A DNA stretch of 64,000 nt from JBGRQA01 sp041725895 (GTDB taxonomy: Bacteria; Bacteroidota; Bacteroidia; Bacteroidales; Marinifilaceae): positions 1 to 64,000 of the forward strand of contig JBGRQA010000030.1 in the NCBI GenBank assembly GCA_041725895.1, written 5' to 3'. Both the position numbers and the translations under genes were made by a program. The number at the start of each line of letters is the position of its first letter. Position 1 is the stretch's first letter. This document shows, piece after piece, positions 8,456-17,240 of the stretch. The notes below the pieces were generated by a model. The model worked only from the letters and a program-made list of their open reading frames with translations, searched no databases and was not told where the DNA came from.

Positions 8456-11400
8456 ATGGCATTCAGAAGAGATAGCAAAGTAAAGAGCAATTTTACCAAA
8501 ATCTCTATCAGTCTTGCATCGCCTGAAGAAATCCTGGAGCGATCCAGTGGTGAGGTGTTAAAGCCTGAAACAATAAATTATCGTACTTATAAGCCAGAAC
8601 GGGATGGATTATTCTGTGAAAGAATTTTTGGTCCTGTGAAAGATTATGAGTGCCATTGTGGTAAATACAAGCGTATCCGCTACCGCGGTATTGTTTGTGA
8701 CCGATGTGGGGTTGAAGTTACCGAGAAAAAGGTAAGACGTGAGCGAATGGGGCACATTCAGCTTGTAGTACCAGTAGCTCATATATGGTACTTTAAGTCA
8801 TTGCCAAACAAAATCGGGTATCTGTTGGGACTTCCCACTAAGAAACTCGATGCCATTATATACTACGAAAGATACGTAGTAATCAATCCGGGGCCAAAAG
8901 CAGCCGACGGTGTGAAATATCTGGATTTCCTTACCGAAGAGGAATACCTTGATATTTTGGACGAGCTGCCAATGGAGAACCAATACCTGGATGATGACGA
9001 TCCAAATAAGTTCATCGCAAAGATGGGTGCTGAGGCACTTTACGAATTGCTTGGACGTATGGATTTGGATTCTCTGTCTTATGAATTGAGACACAAAGCA
9101 AATACAGAAACTTCTCAGCAACGTAAGAATGAGGCATTGAAGCGTCTTCAGGTTGTTGAAGCTTTCCGTGAGTCGCAAGGCATCAATCGTCCGGAGTGGA
9201 TGATCGTGAAAGTGGTTCCTGTAATTCCACCTGAATTGCGTCCTTTGGTACCATTGGATGGTGGTCGTTTTGCTACTTCCGACCTGAACGACTTGTATCG
9301 TCGGGTAATCATTCGTAACAACCGTTTGAAGCGATTGATCGAAATCAAAGCCCCTGAGGTAATCCTGCGTAACGAGAAACGTATGCTTCAGGAAGCGGTT
9401 GATTCACTATTTGATAATTCACGTAAATCCAATGCGGTTAAGACCGAAAACAACCGTCCATTGAAATCTCTTTCCGACTCGTTGAAAGGGAAGCAAGGTC
9501 GTTTCCGTCAGAACTTGTTGGGTAAGCGTGTTGACTATTCTGCTCGTTCGGTAATTGTTGTAGGACCCGACTTGCAGATGCACGAATGTGGTTTGCCAAA
9601 AGATATGGCAGCCGAGCTGTACAAGCCATTCGTGATTCGTAAGCTGATTGAGCGTGGAATTGTTAAGACCGTAAAATCTGCGAAGAAGATTGTTGACCGT
9701 AAAGATCCTGTAGTTTGGGATATTCTGGAGAATGTATTGAAAGGGCATCCGGTGATGTTGAACCGTGCTCCTACCCTGCACCGTTTGGGTATCCAATCCT
9801 TCCAGCCTAAATTGATTGAAGGAAAAGCGATTCGTCTTCACCCGCTGGCTTGTACCGGTTTTAATGCGGACTTTGACGGTGACCAGATGGCGGTTCACTT
9901 GCCACTTGGAAACACCGCAATTTTGGAAGCGCAGATGCTGATGTTGTGTTCTCACAATATTTTGAATCCAGCTAACGGTGCACCAATTACCGTTCCTTCT
10001 CAGGATATGGTATTGGGACTTTACTATATTACAAAAGCTCGTAAAGGTTCAAAGGGAGAAGGTTTAACCTTCTATTCACCCGAAGAGGTAATGATCGCAT
10101 TCAACGAGAAAGCTGTTTCGATGCATGCCCAAATTAAGGTGAAAGTAATGGATTTGGATGAGAACGATAACCTGGTGGAGAAGATTATCGAAACCACTGT
10201 TGGTCGTATCATTCTGAATCAGTTTACACCTAAGAAAGCTGGTTTTATCAATCAGTTAATTACCAAGAAGGCACTTAGGGATATTATCGGTTACGTGTTT
10301 AAGAAATGTGGTGTTGATGTAACCGCCAAGTTCCTTGATGATATTAAAGACTTGGGTTACCGTAAGGCATTCGAAGGTGGTCTTTCCTTTAACCTGGATG
10401 ATGTGATCATTCCTGCAGAAAAGGAAACTCTTGTTGCCGAAGGGTATGCTCAGGTAGAAGAGGTGTTGAACAACTATAACATGGGTTTCATCACCAACAA
10501 CGAGCGTTACAACCAGATTATCGATATCTGGACGCATGTTAACGCCAACCTGACCCAAACCTTGATGAATCAGTTGATTTCTGACAACCAGGGTTTCAAC
10601 TCTGTTTACATGATGTTGGATTCCGGAGCTCGTGGATCGCGAGAGCAGATTCGTCAGCTGGGTGGTATGCGTGGTCTGATGGCTAAGCCTCAGAAATCGG
10701 GTGCTACTGGTGGTCAGATTATTGAAAACCCGATTCTTTCGAACTTTAAGGAAGGTCTTTCGGTACTGGAGTACTTTATTTCTACTCACGGTGCTCGTAA
10801 GGGTCTTGCGGATACCGCTTTGAAAACTGCGGATGCGGGTTATCTTACCCGTCGTTTGGTGGATGTGGCACAGGACGTTATTGTTAACGAGCCTGATTGT
10901 GGAACCCTTCGTGGTTTGGCTGCTACAGCTATCAAGAATCAGGAAGAAGTGGTTGCATCACTTTACGAAAGAATTTTGGGTAGAACCACAGTTCATGATG
11001 TATTCCATCCTTTGACCGGAGAATTGATTATTGCTGCGGGAGAAGAGATTACTGAGGAAATTGCTCAGTTAATCGAAGAATCTCCAATTGAGCGCGTTGA
11101 AATTCGTTCGGTATTGACCTGTGAATCCAAACAAGGTGTTTGTGCCAAGTGTTACGGTCGTAACCTTGCTACCGGTAAACTGGTTCAGAAAGGTGAAGCC
11201 ATCGGTGTTATTGCAGCACAGTCCATTGGTGAGCCGGGTACTCAGTTGACACTGCGAACCTTCCACGTAGGGGGTACCGCGGGTAACGTTTCGGCTGAAA
11301 ACTCTGTGGTTTCCAAGTACGATGGTTACGCAGAATTTGAAGAACTGAGAACCGTAGAACATACACCTGAAGAAGGAGATAAGCACGATGTGGTAATTGG

Positions 11401-12721
11401 TCGTTTGGCTGAATTGCGTATCATCGACAAGAATACCAATATTGTATTAACAACTCACACCATTTCTTACGGTTCTAAACTGTATATTAAGGATGGTCAG
11501 GATGTTAAGAAAGGCGATCTGATTTGTGAATGGGATCCATACAATGCCTCAATTATTACTGAATTTGCAGGTAAGGTTTCGTTCGACAATTTGATTGCAG
11601 GTGTAACCTTTACCGAGGAGGCTGATGAAGCAACCGGTTTTGCTGAGAAAGTTGTTACAGAGAGTAAGGATAAAACCAAGAACCCGGGCATTAAGATCCT
11701 GAGTGCTGATGGTGAAGTTCTTAAATCGTACAACTTGCCTGTAGGAGCTCACATCTCTGTAAATGACGGAGAAATGGTTGCTACTGGTCAGTCACTGGTT
11801 AAGATTCCTAGAGCTGTTGGTAAAGCGGGTGATATTACCGGGGGTCTTCCTCGTGTTACCGAGTTGTTCGAGGCTCGTAACCCATCCAACCCAGCAGTGG
11901 TATCTGAAATCGACGGTGAAATCTCATTCGGTAAGATCAAGCGTGGTAACCGTGAGATTGTAGTGACTTCTAAAACCGAACAAGTGAAGAAATATCTTGT
12001 ACCTCTGTCTAAGCAGATCCTGGTTCAGGAGAGCGATTACGTTCGTGCAGGTACTCCACTTTCGGATGGTGCAACTACTCCAGCTGACATTTTGGCCATT
12101 AAAGGGCCTACAAAAGTTCAGGAGTACATTGTAAACGAAGTACAGGATGTATACCGTATGCAGGGTGTGAAGATTAACGATAAGCACTTTGAGATTATCG
12201 TTCGTCAGATGATGCGTAAGGTAATCATTGCCGATCCGGGTGATACCAAGTTCCTGGAGAAGCAAATTGCTGACAAGCAGGAGTTCATGCGTGAAAACGA
12301 TGAAATCTTTGGAATGAAAGTAGTTGTGGATGCAGGAGACTCAGAAGAGTTGAAAGCAGGACAGATTATCTCTTCGCGTAAATTAAGAGACGTAAACTCG
12401 GTATTGAAGCGTAAGGATATGAAACTTGTTGAAGCACGTGACGCTGTTGCGGCTACTTCTACTCAGATTCTGCAGGGAATTACCCGTGCTGCACTGCAAA
12501 CTAAGAGCTTTATTTCAGCTGCTTCCTTCCAGGAAACAACTAAAGTTCTGAACGAGGCTGCTATTAATGGTAAGATTGATAAACTGGAAGGTTTGAAAGA
12601 GAATGTGATCTGTGGTCACTTGATTCCAGCCGGTACAGGTTTGAGAGACTACCAGGGTATTGTAGTTGGTTCAAAAGCAGAGTACGATAAGTTGATTGAG
12701 ACTCGTCAAAATGTTGACTAA
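8456..12721 (+). CDS. rpoC: DNA-directed RNA polymerase subunit beta'
   Basis: 1421 residues, a length typical of Bacteroidota. The N-terminal zinc site is present (CHCGKYKRIRYRGIVCDRCG, near residues 65-85). The absolutely conserved Mg-binding loop NADFDGDQMAVH appears near residue 475. The second zinc-binding cluster (CESKQGVCAKCYGR) lies near residues 885-900 and is followed by EPGTQLTLRTFH in the trigger-loop region. With RpoB it makes the polymerase active centre. A strong terminator follows the stop. Confidence 0.99.
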   Translation: MAFRRDSKVKSNFTKISISLASPEEILERSSGEVLKPETINYRTYKPERDGLFCERIFGPVKDYECHCGKYKRIRYRGIVCDRCGVEVTEKKVRRERMGHIQLVVPVAHIWYFKSLPNKIGYLLGLPTKKLDAIIYYERYVVINPGPKAADGVKYLDFLTEEEYLDILDELPMENQYLDDDDPNKFIAKMGAEALYELLGRMDLDSLSYELRHKANTETSQQRKNEALKRLQVVEAFRESQGINRPEWMIVKVVPVIPPELRPLVPLDGGRFATSDLNDLYRRVIIRNNRLKRLIEIKAPEVILRNEKRMLQEAVDSLFDNSRKSNAVKTENNRPLKSLSDSLKGKQGRFRQNLLGKRVDYSARSVIVVGPDLQMHECGLPKDMAAELYKPFVIRKLIERGIVKTVKSAKKIVDRKDPVVWDILENVLKGHPVMLNRAPTLHRLGIQSFQPKLIEGKAIRLHPLACTGFNADFDGDQMAVHLPLGNTAILEAQMLMLCSHNILNPANGAPITVPSQDMVLGLYYITKARKGSKGEGLTFYSPEEVMIAFNEKAVSMHAQIKVKVMDLDENDNLVEKIIETTVGRIILNQFTPKKAGFINQLITKKALRDIIGYVFKKCGVDVTAKFLDDIKDLGYRKAFEGGLSFNLDDVIIPAEKETLVAEGYAQVEEVLNNYNMGFITNNERYNQIIDIWTHVNANLTQTLMNQLISDNQGFNSVYMMLDSGARGSREQIRQLGGMRGLMAKPQKSGATGGQIIENPILSNFKEGLSVLEYFISTHGARKGLADTALKTADAGYLTRRLVDVAQDVIVNEPDCGTLRGLAATAIKNQEEVVASLYERILGRTTVHDVFHPLTGELIIAAGEEITEEIAQLIEESPIERVEIRSVLTCESKQGVCAKCYGRNLATGKLVQKGEAIGVIAAQSIGEPGTQLTLRTFHVGGTAGNVSAENSVVSKYDGYAEFEELRTVEHTPEEGDKHDVVIGRLAELRIIDKNTNIVLTTHTISYGSKLYIKDGQDVKKGDLICEWDPYNASIITEFAGKVSFDNLIAGVTFTEEADEATGFAEKVVTESKDKTKNPGIKILSADGEVLKSYNLPVGAHISVNDGEMVATGQSLVKIPRAVGKAGDITGGLPRVTELFEARNPSNPAVVSEIDGEISFGKIKRGNREIVVTSKTEQVKKYLVPLSKQILVQESDYVRAGTPLSDGATTPADILAIKGPTKVQEYIVNEVQDVYRMQGVKINDKHFEIIVRQMMRKVIIADPGDTKFLEKQIADKQEFMRENDEIFGMKVVVDAGDSEELKAGQIISSRKLRDVNSVLKRKDMKLVEARDAVAATSTQILQGITRAALQTKSFISAASFQETTKVLNEAAINGKIDKLEGLKENVICGHLIPAGTGLRDYQGIVVGSKAEYDKLIETRQNVD

Positions 12722-12742
12722 TCAAGCACTTTTATAATATAG

Positions 12743-12775
12743 AAGAGGATAACTTTTGTTATCCTCTTTTTTTTT
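12743..12775 (+). terminator. Rho-independent terminator of the rpoBC operon
   Basis: AAGAGGATAAC (12743-12753) pairs perfectly with GTTATCCTCTT (12758-12768) around a TTTT loop and runs into a nine-base T tract. This is the clearest stop of the tuf-rpoC transcription unit. Confidence 0.93.
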
Positions 12776-12865
12776 GTCGTAATTTAGGTGAGGCACCTTG
12801 CTAAATTTTTATTTTTACAGGGACTTCATTACATTTAACTAATCATAAACCGAAAACACAATAGT

Positions 12866-13192
12866 ATGGACGATAATAAAAACAAAGGGCAGATTGATAT
12901 TGAATTGAAGGAGGAGATTGCTCAGGGAACTTACTCCAATTTAGCGGTAATTACGCATTCCAGCTCGGAGTTTGTTGTTGATTTTGTAAGAATTATGCCC
13001 GGTGTGCCCAAGGCAGATGTAAAATCACGGGTGATTTTAACCCCCGAGCATGCCAAGCGGTTGATGCTTGCTTTGCAGGATAACATCAGGAAATTTGAAG
13101 CCGTTCACGGTCCCATTAAAAATGTGGACGAAGGCGGTCAGAACCAGGGACCGGTTATGCCTATGAACTTTGGTCCGACAGGACAAGCCTAG
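12866..13192 (+). CDS. DUF3467 family protein
   Basis: A 108-residue protein of the DUF3467 family, recognised by the pattern YSNLAVITHSSSEFVVDFVRIMPG near the N-terminus and RVILTPEHAKRLMLALQDNI in the middle. The family is small, probably cytosolic and has no established function; it is common in Bacteroidota. The ATG at 12866 opens directly into the conserved region. It is a single gene between the rpoBC terminator and its own terminator. The C-terminal 15 residues are Pro/Gly/Gln-rich and probably unstructured. Confidence 0.85.
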   Translation: MDDNKNKGQIDIELKEEIAQGTYSNLAVITHSSSEFVVDFVRIMPGVPKADVKSRVILTPEHAKRLMLALQDNIRKFEAVHGPIKNVDEGGQNQGPVMPMNFGPTGQA

Positions 13193-13218
13193 TGCTGCCC
13201 CCATTACGAGATTAAATA

Positions 13219-13250
13219 AATCCCCCTTCCGTTTGCCCGGAAGGGGGATT
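13219..13250 (+). terminator. Terminator after the DUF3467 gene
   Basis: AATCCCCCTTCCG (13219-13231) pairs perfectly with CGGAAGGGGGATT (13238-13250) around a 6-base loop, followed by CTTTCT. The GC-rich 13-bp stem would be a strong stop in both directions. Confidence 0.85.
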
Positions 13251-13421
13251 CTTTCTAAATGAGTTTGACCCGCTTAAGGATATTCCTTAAATTTAAGCTA
13301 CAACACTTTCAATCCTGTATTTGCCTGATTGCCGCGGTTCTTAGGCCTGATGCAGGGATTCGTTCTTTGACAGTAAGGGGTTAACTTTCTTTGTCAACTG
13401 CTTTTTCCTTTACCTGCGATC

Positions 13422-13512
13422 ATTTTGGTGGGAGGCCGCCACTCGACCGCGTGGGAGATTGCCACGCGACTGTGTGGGAGATCGCCACCCGACCGTGTGG
13501 GAGATTACCACC
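13422..13512. repeat. 23-bp GC-rich tandem repeat (type A)
   Basis: Three consecutive 23-base units begin at 13444, 13467 and 13490, each around GTGGGAGATCGCCACC followed by CGACCG. A degenerate fourth unit lies just upstream (13422-13443). Each unit has short GTGG/CCAC arms that could pair. The array is far richer in GC than the surrounding DNA and lies between the convergent DUF3467 and cstA genes. Confidence 0.85.
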
Positions 13513-13516
13513 CGAC

Positions 13517-13636
13517 CGAGGGGGGAGTGCACCCCCTTACCGAGGGGTGGGTATACCCCCTTACCGAGGGGTGGGTGTACCCCCTTACCGAGGGGTAGGT
13601 ATACCCCCTTATCGAGGGGTGGGTACACCCCCTTAC
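13517..13636. repeat. 24-bp GC-rich tandem repeat (type B), five units
   Basis: Five 24-base units start at 13517, 13541, 13565, 13589 and 13613, with consensus CGAGGGGTGGGTATACCCCC plus TTAC. The centre of each unit is a near-palindrome, GGGTATACCC in the best copy, and substitutions in several copies keep the dyad partly intact. It directly abuts the type A array. Because 24 is a multiple of three, both strands read open through it, but these reading frames are not genes. Confidence 0.9.
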
Positions 13637-13727
13637 CGGGGAGACGACGACTCCCATACAGTAATGCGAACCTGATTTCAATCAAGCTACGACTACTGCC
13701 TTGCTTGTGTAAAAGCTACGTAGCTTT

Positions 13728-15185
13728 CTAAGCTAGTTCTACCGCCAGCTTTTTTCGTCTTCGGTTGGCCGTTATCTGGAACCAGATAAAAGCCAGGATT
13801 GCGATCAGAACCCCTAAGGGGTAGCCAATTTCTGTTGTAATGGCCAGGCCACCGTTTTTAAGAGGTGCTACCAGCAAGTAGGTAAAGCAGATGGCTGTCA
13901 TAAACAGTGCGGGAATGCTTAGTAGCAGATGATTTCTTCCTTTCTGTGCCAGGTACATGGCTGCCGTCCAAAGTACAATCATCGACAGAATTTGGTTGGA
14001 AAGGCCCAGGTACTTCCATATAGTTGAGAAATCCAGCTGCGAAAGTACAAAGCCCACTGCAAACAGGGGAATACTAACCAGTAAACGACTCCTGATGCTT
14101 CCCTGTTTGTAGCCGAACATATCGGCCAAAGTCAGTCGGGCACTGCGAAAGGCTGTATCGCCCGTGGTGATGGGACAGGCAATTACCCCTATTACCGCGA
14201 ATATGGCTCCTACTTTACCCAGCCAGGTGTTGCAGATTTCATTCACCACCCAGGCAGGGTTGTGTCCCTGTGCGATAGTGGCATTCAAATCGCTGGCAGT
14301 TCCAAAGTAGTTCATTGCAGCAGTAGCCCAGATAATGGCTACAATTCCTTCGGCAATCATGGCTCCGTAAAATACGGGGCGGCCATACCGTTCCTTTCTC
14401 ATACACCGTGCCATCATGGGTGCCTGGGTTGAGTGAAAGCCTGAGATTGCCCCGCATGAGATTACAATAAACATCATGGGATACAGAATGTTTTGCATCG
14501 GGTTTACGTGCATGTTGTGCAGGTCTGCTGTGCCAATCTCACTCAGCTGCAGACTCCCGTTGAATCCCTTAAAAATAAGAACTCCGGCAATACTTACTGC
14601 CATAACCAGCAAAGCAGCACCGAATATAGGGTAGATTTTTCCAATGATTTTGTTGATGGGAAGGAGGGTAGCCACCAGGTAGTAGGCAAATATCGCGTAA
14701 AGCCATATTGTGAAGCCTCCGCCCGTTAGGTCTTTCAGCAAACCGGCGGGACCGGTAACAAAGGCCACTCCAACAAAGATGAGAAGCAGAACCGAGAAGA
14801 TACGGAGAAAGTTTTGAAAGCCGGGTCCCAGGTATTTCCCTACCATCTCGGGCAGACTGGCACCGTCGTTTCGGATGGAGAGCATCCCGGAGAAGTAATC
14901 GTGCACCGATCCCATGAAGATACAGCCCAGCACAATCCAAATGTAGGCAACAGGACCGTACATGGCACCTAAAATGGCACCGAAAATAGGCCCCAAACCT
15001 GCAATGTTCAGAAATTCGATCATGAACATTTTCCAAACCGGCATGGGGATGTAGTCAACCCCATCCTCCAACCGAACGGCAGGGGTTTCAATTCTATCGT
15101 CTGCACCAAAAAAGCGCTCAATAAATTTACCATAGAAAATATAGCCCAAAATCAGGGCTGCGATGGCAACAGTAAAAGTAATCAT
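13728..15185 (-). CDS. cstA: CstA-family carbon starvation / pyruvate-type transporter
   Basis: This 485-residue, very hydrophobic inner-membrane protein belongs to the CstA family. Recognisable parts are the N-terminal LGYIFYGKFIERFFG, then GPIFGAILGAMYGPVAYIWIVLGCIF, SGFHSTQAPMMARCM and TGDTAFRSARLTLAD. In E. coli, family members import pyruvate or peptides during starvation; the substrate here is not known. It is shorter than the roughly 700-residue E. coli CstA, as is usual in Bacteroidota. The ATG at 15185 is chosen because upstream codons would read through an intergenic repeat. It is transcribed toward the DUF3467 gene. Confidence 0.9.
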   Translation of the reverse strand: MITFTVAIAALILGYIFYGKFIERFFGADDRIETPAVRLEDGVDYIPMPVWKMFMIEFLNIAGLGPIFGAILGAMYGPVAYIWIVLGCIFMGSVHDYFSGMLSIRNDGASLPEMVGKYLGPGFQNFLRIFSVLLLIFVGVAFVTGPAGLLKDLTGGGFTIWLYAIFAYYLVATLLPINKIIGKIYPIFGAALLVMAVSIAGVLIFKGFNGSLQLSEIGTADLHNMHVNPMQNILYPMMFIVISCGAISGFHSTQAPMMARCMRKERYGRPVFYGAMIAEGIVAIIWATAAMNYFGTASDLNATIAQGHNPAWVVNEICNTWLGKVGAIFAVIGVIACPITTGDTAFRSARLTLADMFGYKQGSIRSRLLVSIPLFAVGFVLSQLDFSTIWKYLGLSNQILSMIVLWTAAMYLAQKGRNHLLLSIPALFMTAICFTYLLVAPLKNGGLAITTEIGYPLGVLIAILAFIWFQITANRRRKKLAVELA

Positions 15186-15252
15186 GTAATTAGAAGCTTT
15201 GTTTAGAAAAGCTAAATTAGTGAAAAATGGCTGCCGATGTTCTCCAAACCTC

Positions 15253-15299
15253 AAAAATGGAACGCAGATGACGCTGATAAAATAGATCACCACAGATAA
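15253..15299 (-). repeat. Left flanking repeat of the GxxExxY cassette
   Basis: Read on the minus strand this segment runs TTATCTGTGG, then TTTTATCAGCGTCATCTG and CGTTCCATTTTT. It matches the segment at 15822-15868 (plus strand) at most positions. The two copies are in opposite orientation with the ATCTGTG ends facing the gene, so they form an inverted pair around it. Confidence 0.75.
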
Positions 15300-15312
15300 T
15301 GAAACAGTGATT

Positions 15313-15729
15313 TTATTTAATTTGAGGAGACTTGTAGTTAAGACTATATCGTTTTAGCTCATTGGAGTAGACCTTTCTTTTGAATTGAGGCTTAGGGCCA
15401 AAATTTAATAGCAGTCCTACTTCAATTTTCGTGGCTTTTAAGTAGTTTATTAATTGATTTTCATGCTCCGGGCATAATTCCTTCACTGCTTTTAGTTCAA
15501 GAATAACCATATTGTTGACGATTATATCTGCATAGTATTCACCAACCAATTGATTTTTATAGAGAACCTTAACAGGCTTTTGTTTTTCACATAGGAATCC
15601 CATGGATTTAAGTTCTAAGAGTAGGGCATTTTCATAAACCTTTTCAAGAAAACCGTATCCTAAATTATTATATACGGTATAAAAGGCTTGAATTATTCTT
15701 TGGGTAAGAGTTTTGTGCTTGAATTCCAT
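15313..15729 (-). CDS. GxxExxY protein
   Basis: A 138-residue protein of the GxxExxY family (PD-(D/E)XK-like fold group). The name-giving motif is seen as GFLEKVYENAL near residue 26, followed by a strand-rich core with GEYYADIIVNNMVILELKAVKEL, where the D, E and K form a nuclease-like triad (D68, E78, K80 approximately). The function is not established. It is flanked at about 15-90 bases on each side by inverted copies of one intergenic sequence, suggesting it moves or spreads as a cassette. No transposase is encoded nearby. Confidence 0.88.
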   Translation of the reverse strand: MEFKHKTLTQRIIQAFYTVYNNLGYGFLEKVYENALLLELKSMGFLCEKQKPVKVLYKNQLVGEYYADIIVNNMVILELKAVKELCPEHENQLINYLKATKIEVGLLLNFGPKPQFKRKVYSNELKRYSLNYKSPQIK

Positions 15730-15821
15730 GATAGTATTTTTGTTTAAGTAGTAGTAATTTACAAAATTGAACAGGATTTAGGGCTTTACTAACTGATGGA
15801 ATTTATAAGATCGCAATGAAT

Positions 15822-15868
15822 TAATCTGTGAAAATCAGTTTTATCAGTGTCATCTGTGTGCCATTTTG
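15822..15868 (+). repeat. Right flanking repeat of the GxxExxY cassette
   Basis: TAATCTGTGAAAATCAG, then TTTTATCAGTGTCATCTG and TGTGCCATTTTG, matching the reverse complement of 15253-15299. With the left copy it bounds a segment of about 616 bp that holds only the GxxExxY gene. Confidence 0.75.
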
Positions 15869-16316
15869 ATTCTTGTAAAGAATAGGAGGGGGTGGATTAA
15901 TGAAGTTCTTATTCAGGTTTCGAAAGCATAAAATGAATTGAAATAGCCCCCCATCCTTTTTTCCACCCAGTACTCATTTCTCCATTGCTCTTCCAATATT
16001 CGATAAGCCAGTGTTTCTAAAGGTTTTAATTATGCTCACTAATTCAACAGGCAACTATGTTCTTGAACCTGCTATATAGATTTGTTTTAATTACTCTTAT
16101 CTTTATATTTGCTTTGCTTCAGAAAAGTGATTTTGTGCTGAAGCGGGAGGTTTTCGAAAGTGTTTTGCAAACCTGAATTACGATGGAATACCCACCAGAA
16201 TAAAAGTAACCGGAATATCCGGTAAACTTCCCAAAGACAGGAGATAAGATGGGGCGGGGAAGTGGCTGGATAAACCCGATGAATTGGATATATTACGGAT
16301 GTAAAAATAAATAGCA
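15869..16316. other. Intergenic region upstream of etfB
   Basis: No convincing gene is visible in about 450 bases. Short minus-strand frames at 16087-16501 overlap the etfB start, have no family character, and are ignored. The region holds the promoter candidate at 16081-16111 and an apparent leader of about 200 bases before etfB. Confidence 0.6.
16081..16111 (+). promoter_or_regulatory. Bacteroidetes-type promoter for etfBA-acd
   Basis: TTTG at 16081-16084 is followed after 19 bases by TATATTTG at 16104-16111. This fits the known Bacteroidetes sigma-A consensus (TTTG, about 19-21 bases, TAnnTTTG). Transcription would start near 16118. Confidence 0.65.
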
Positions 16317-17192
16317 ATGAAAGGATTAAAAATTGTTGTTCTAGCCAAGCAAGTTCCTGATACCAGAAATGTTGGGAAAGATGCTATGAAAGCAGACGGA
16401 ACGGTGAACAGGGCGGCTTTGCCTGCGATCTTCAATCCTGAAGATTTGAACGCTTTGGAACAAGCATTACGTTTAAAAGATAAATACGAAGGAACTACCA
16501 TTACCCTTCTAACTATGGGACCTGGTAGAGCAGCAGAAATTATTCGCGAAGGATTGTACCGTGGTGCGGATAACGGTTTCCTATTGTCTGACCGTGCTTT
16601 TGCAGGATCGGATACATTGGCTACTTCGTATGCCTTATCTCAGGCCATCAAGAAAATGGGCGATATCGATATGATTATTGCCGGACGTCAGGCAATTGAT
16701 GGAGATACCGCTCAGGTAGGTCCTCAGGTGGCTGAAAAACTGAACTTGCCTCAGATTACTTATGCAGAGGATATTGTTTCTGCCGAAGAGGGAAAAGTAG
16801 TAGTAAAGCGTCGTTTGGAAAGAGGTGTGGAAGTTGTGGAAGGAAAGCTGCCAATGGTAGTTACCGTGAACGCTTCAGCTCCTGAGTGTCGTCCAAGAAA
16901 CGCCAAATACGTAATGAAATACAAGCACGCTCGTGCAGTATCGGAAATGCAAAATGCAGACGAGGATTACATCCTGTTGCATCAGCAGCGTCCTTACCTG
17001 AACATTGGTGAGTGGAGTGTGAACGACATCGAAACCAACAAGGATGAGTTGGGATTGAGTGGGTCTCCTACAAAGGTAAAAGCCATTGAAAATGTGGTTT
17101 TCCAGGCTAAGGAAGCCAAGGTGTTGACCACCAGCGATGCTGATATGGATGAATTAATGAAGGAACTGATTGCCAACCATACCATTGGTTAA
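16317..17192 (+). CDS. etfB: Electron transfer flavoprotein subunit beta
   Basis: This 291-residue EtfB starts MKGLKIVVLAKQVPDT. It carries the segments NPEDLNALEQALRLKD, GADNGFLLSDRAFAGSDTLAT and AGRQAIDGDTAQVGPQVAE, which resemble the EtfB proteins of electron-bifurcating ETF/acyl-CoA dehydrogenase systems in anaerobes such as Acidaminococcus and clostridia, where EtfB binds a second FAD rather than AMP. This assignment is by motif resemblance only. It is the first gene of an etfB-etfA-acyl-CoA dehydrogenase operon and is about 30 residues longer than E. coli-type EtfB, also usual for the bifurcating group. Confidence 0.93.
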   Translation: MKGLKIVVLAKQVPDTRNVGKDAMKADGTVNRAALPAIFNPEDLNALEQALRLKDKYEGTTITLLTMGPGRAAEIIREGLYRGADNGFLLSDRAFAGSDTLATSYALSQAIKKMGDIDMIIAGRQAIDGDTAQVGPQVAEKLNLPQITYAEDIVSAEEGKVVVKRRLERGVEVVEGKLPMVVTVNASAPECRPRNAKYVMKYKHARAVSEMQNADEDYILLHQQRPYLNIGEWSVNDIETNKDELGLSGSPTKVKAIENVVFQAKEAKVLTTSDADMDELMKELIANHTIG

Positions 17193-17240
17193 CAGATTTC
17201 GAATGACGATTCATTTTGTAGAATTTAAAATTTTGAAACA

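Noticed and set aside
13422..13636. Possible CRISPR array
   Set aside because: The units are contiguous, 23-24 bases, with no unique spacers and no cas genes nearby. The same applies to the arrays at 35.4 and 58.6 kb.
13391..13731. Open reading frames on both strands through the GC-rich tandem repeat
   Set aside because: The 24-base period is a multiple of three, so every frame without a stop in one unit stays open. The predicted proteins are simple repeats with no start context.
15186..15293. N-terminal extension of CstA
   Set aside because: The extra codons read through the left repeat of the GxxExxY cassette and do not look like CstA; the ATG at 15185 starts directly with the first membrane helix.
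16087..16501. Two short minus-strand frames upstream of etfB
   Set aside because: No family character, overlap with the start of etfB and a good plus-strand promoter there.
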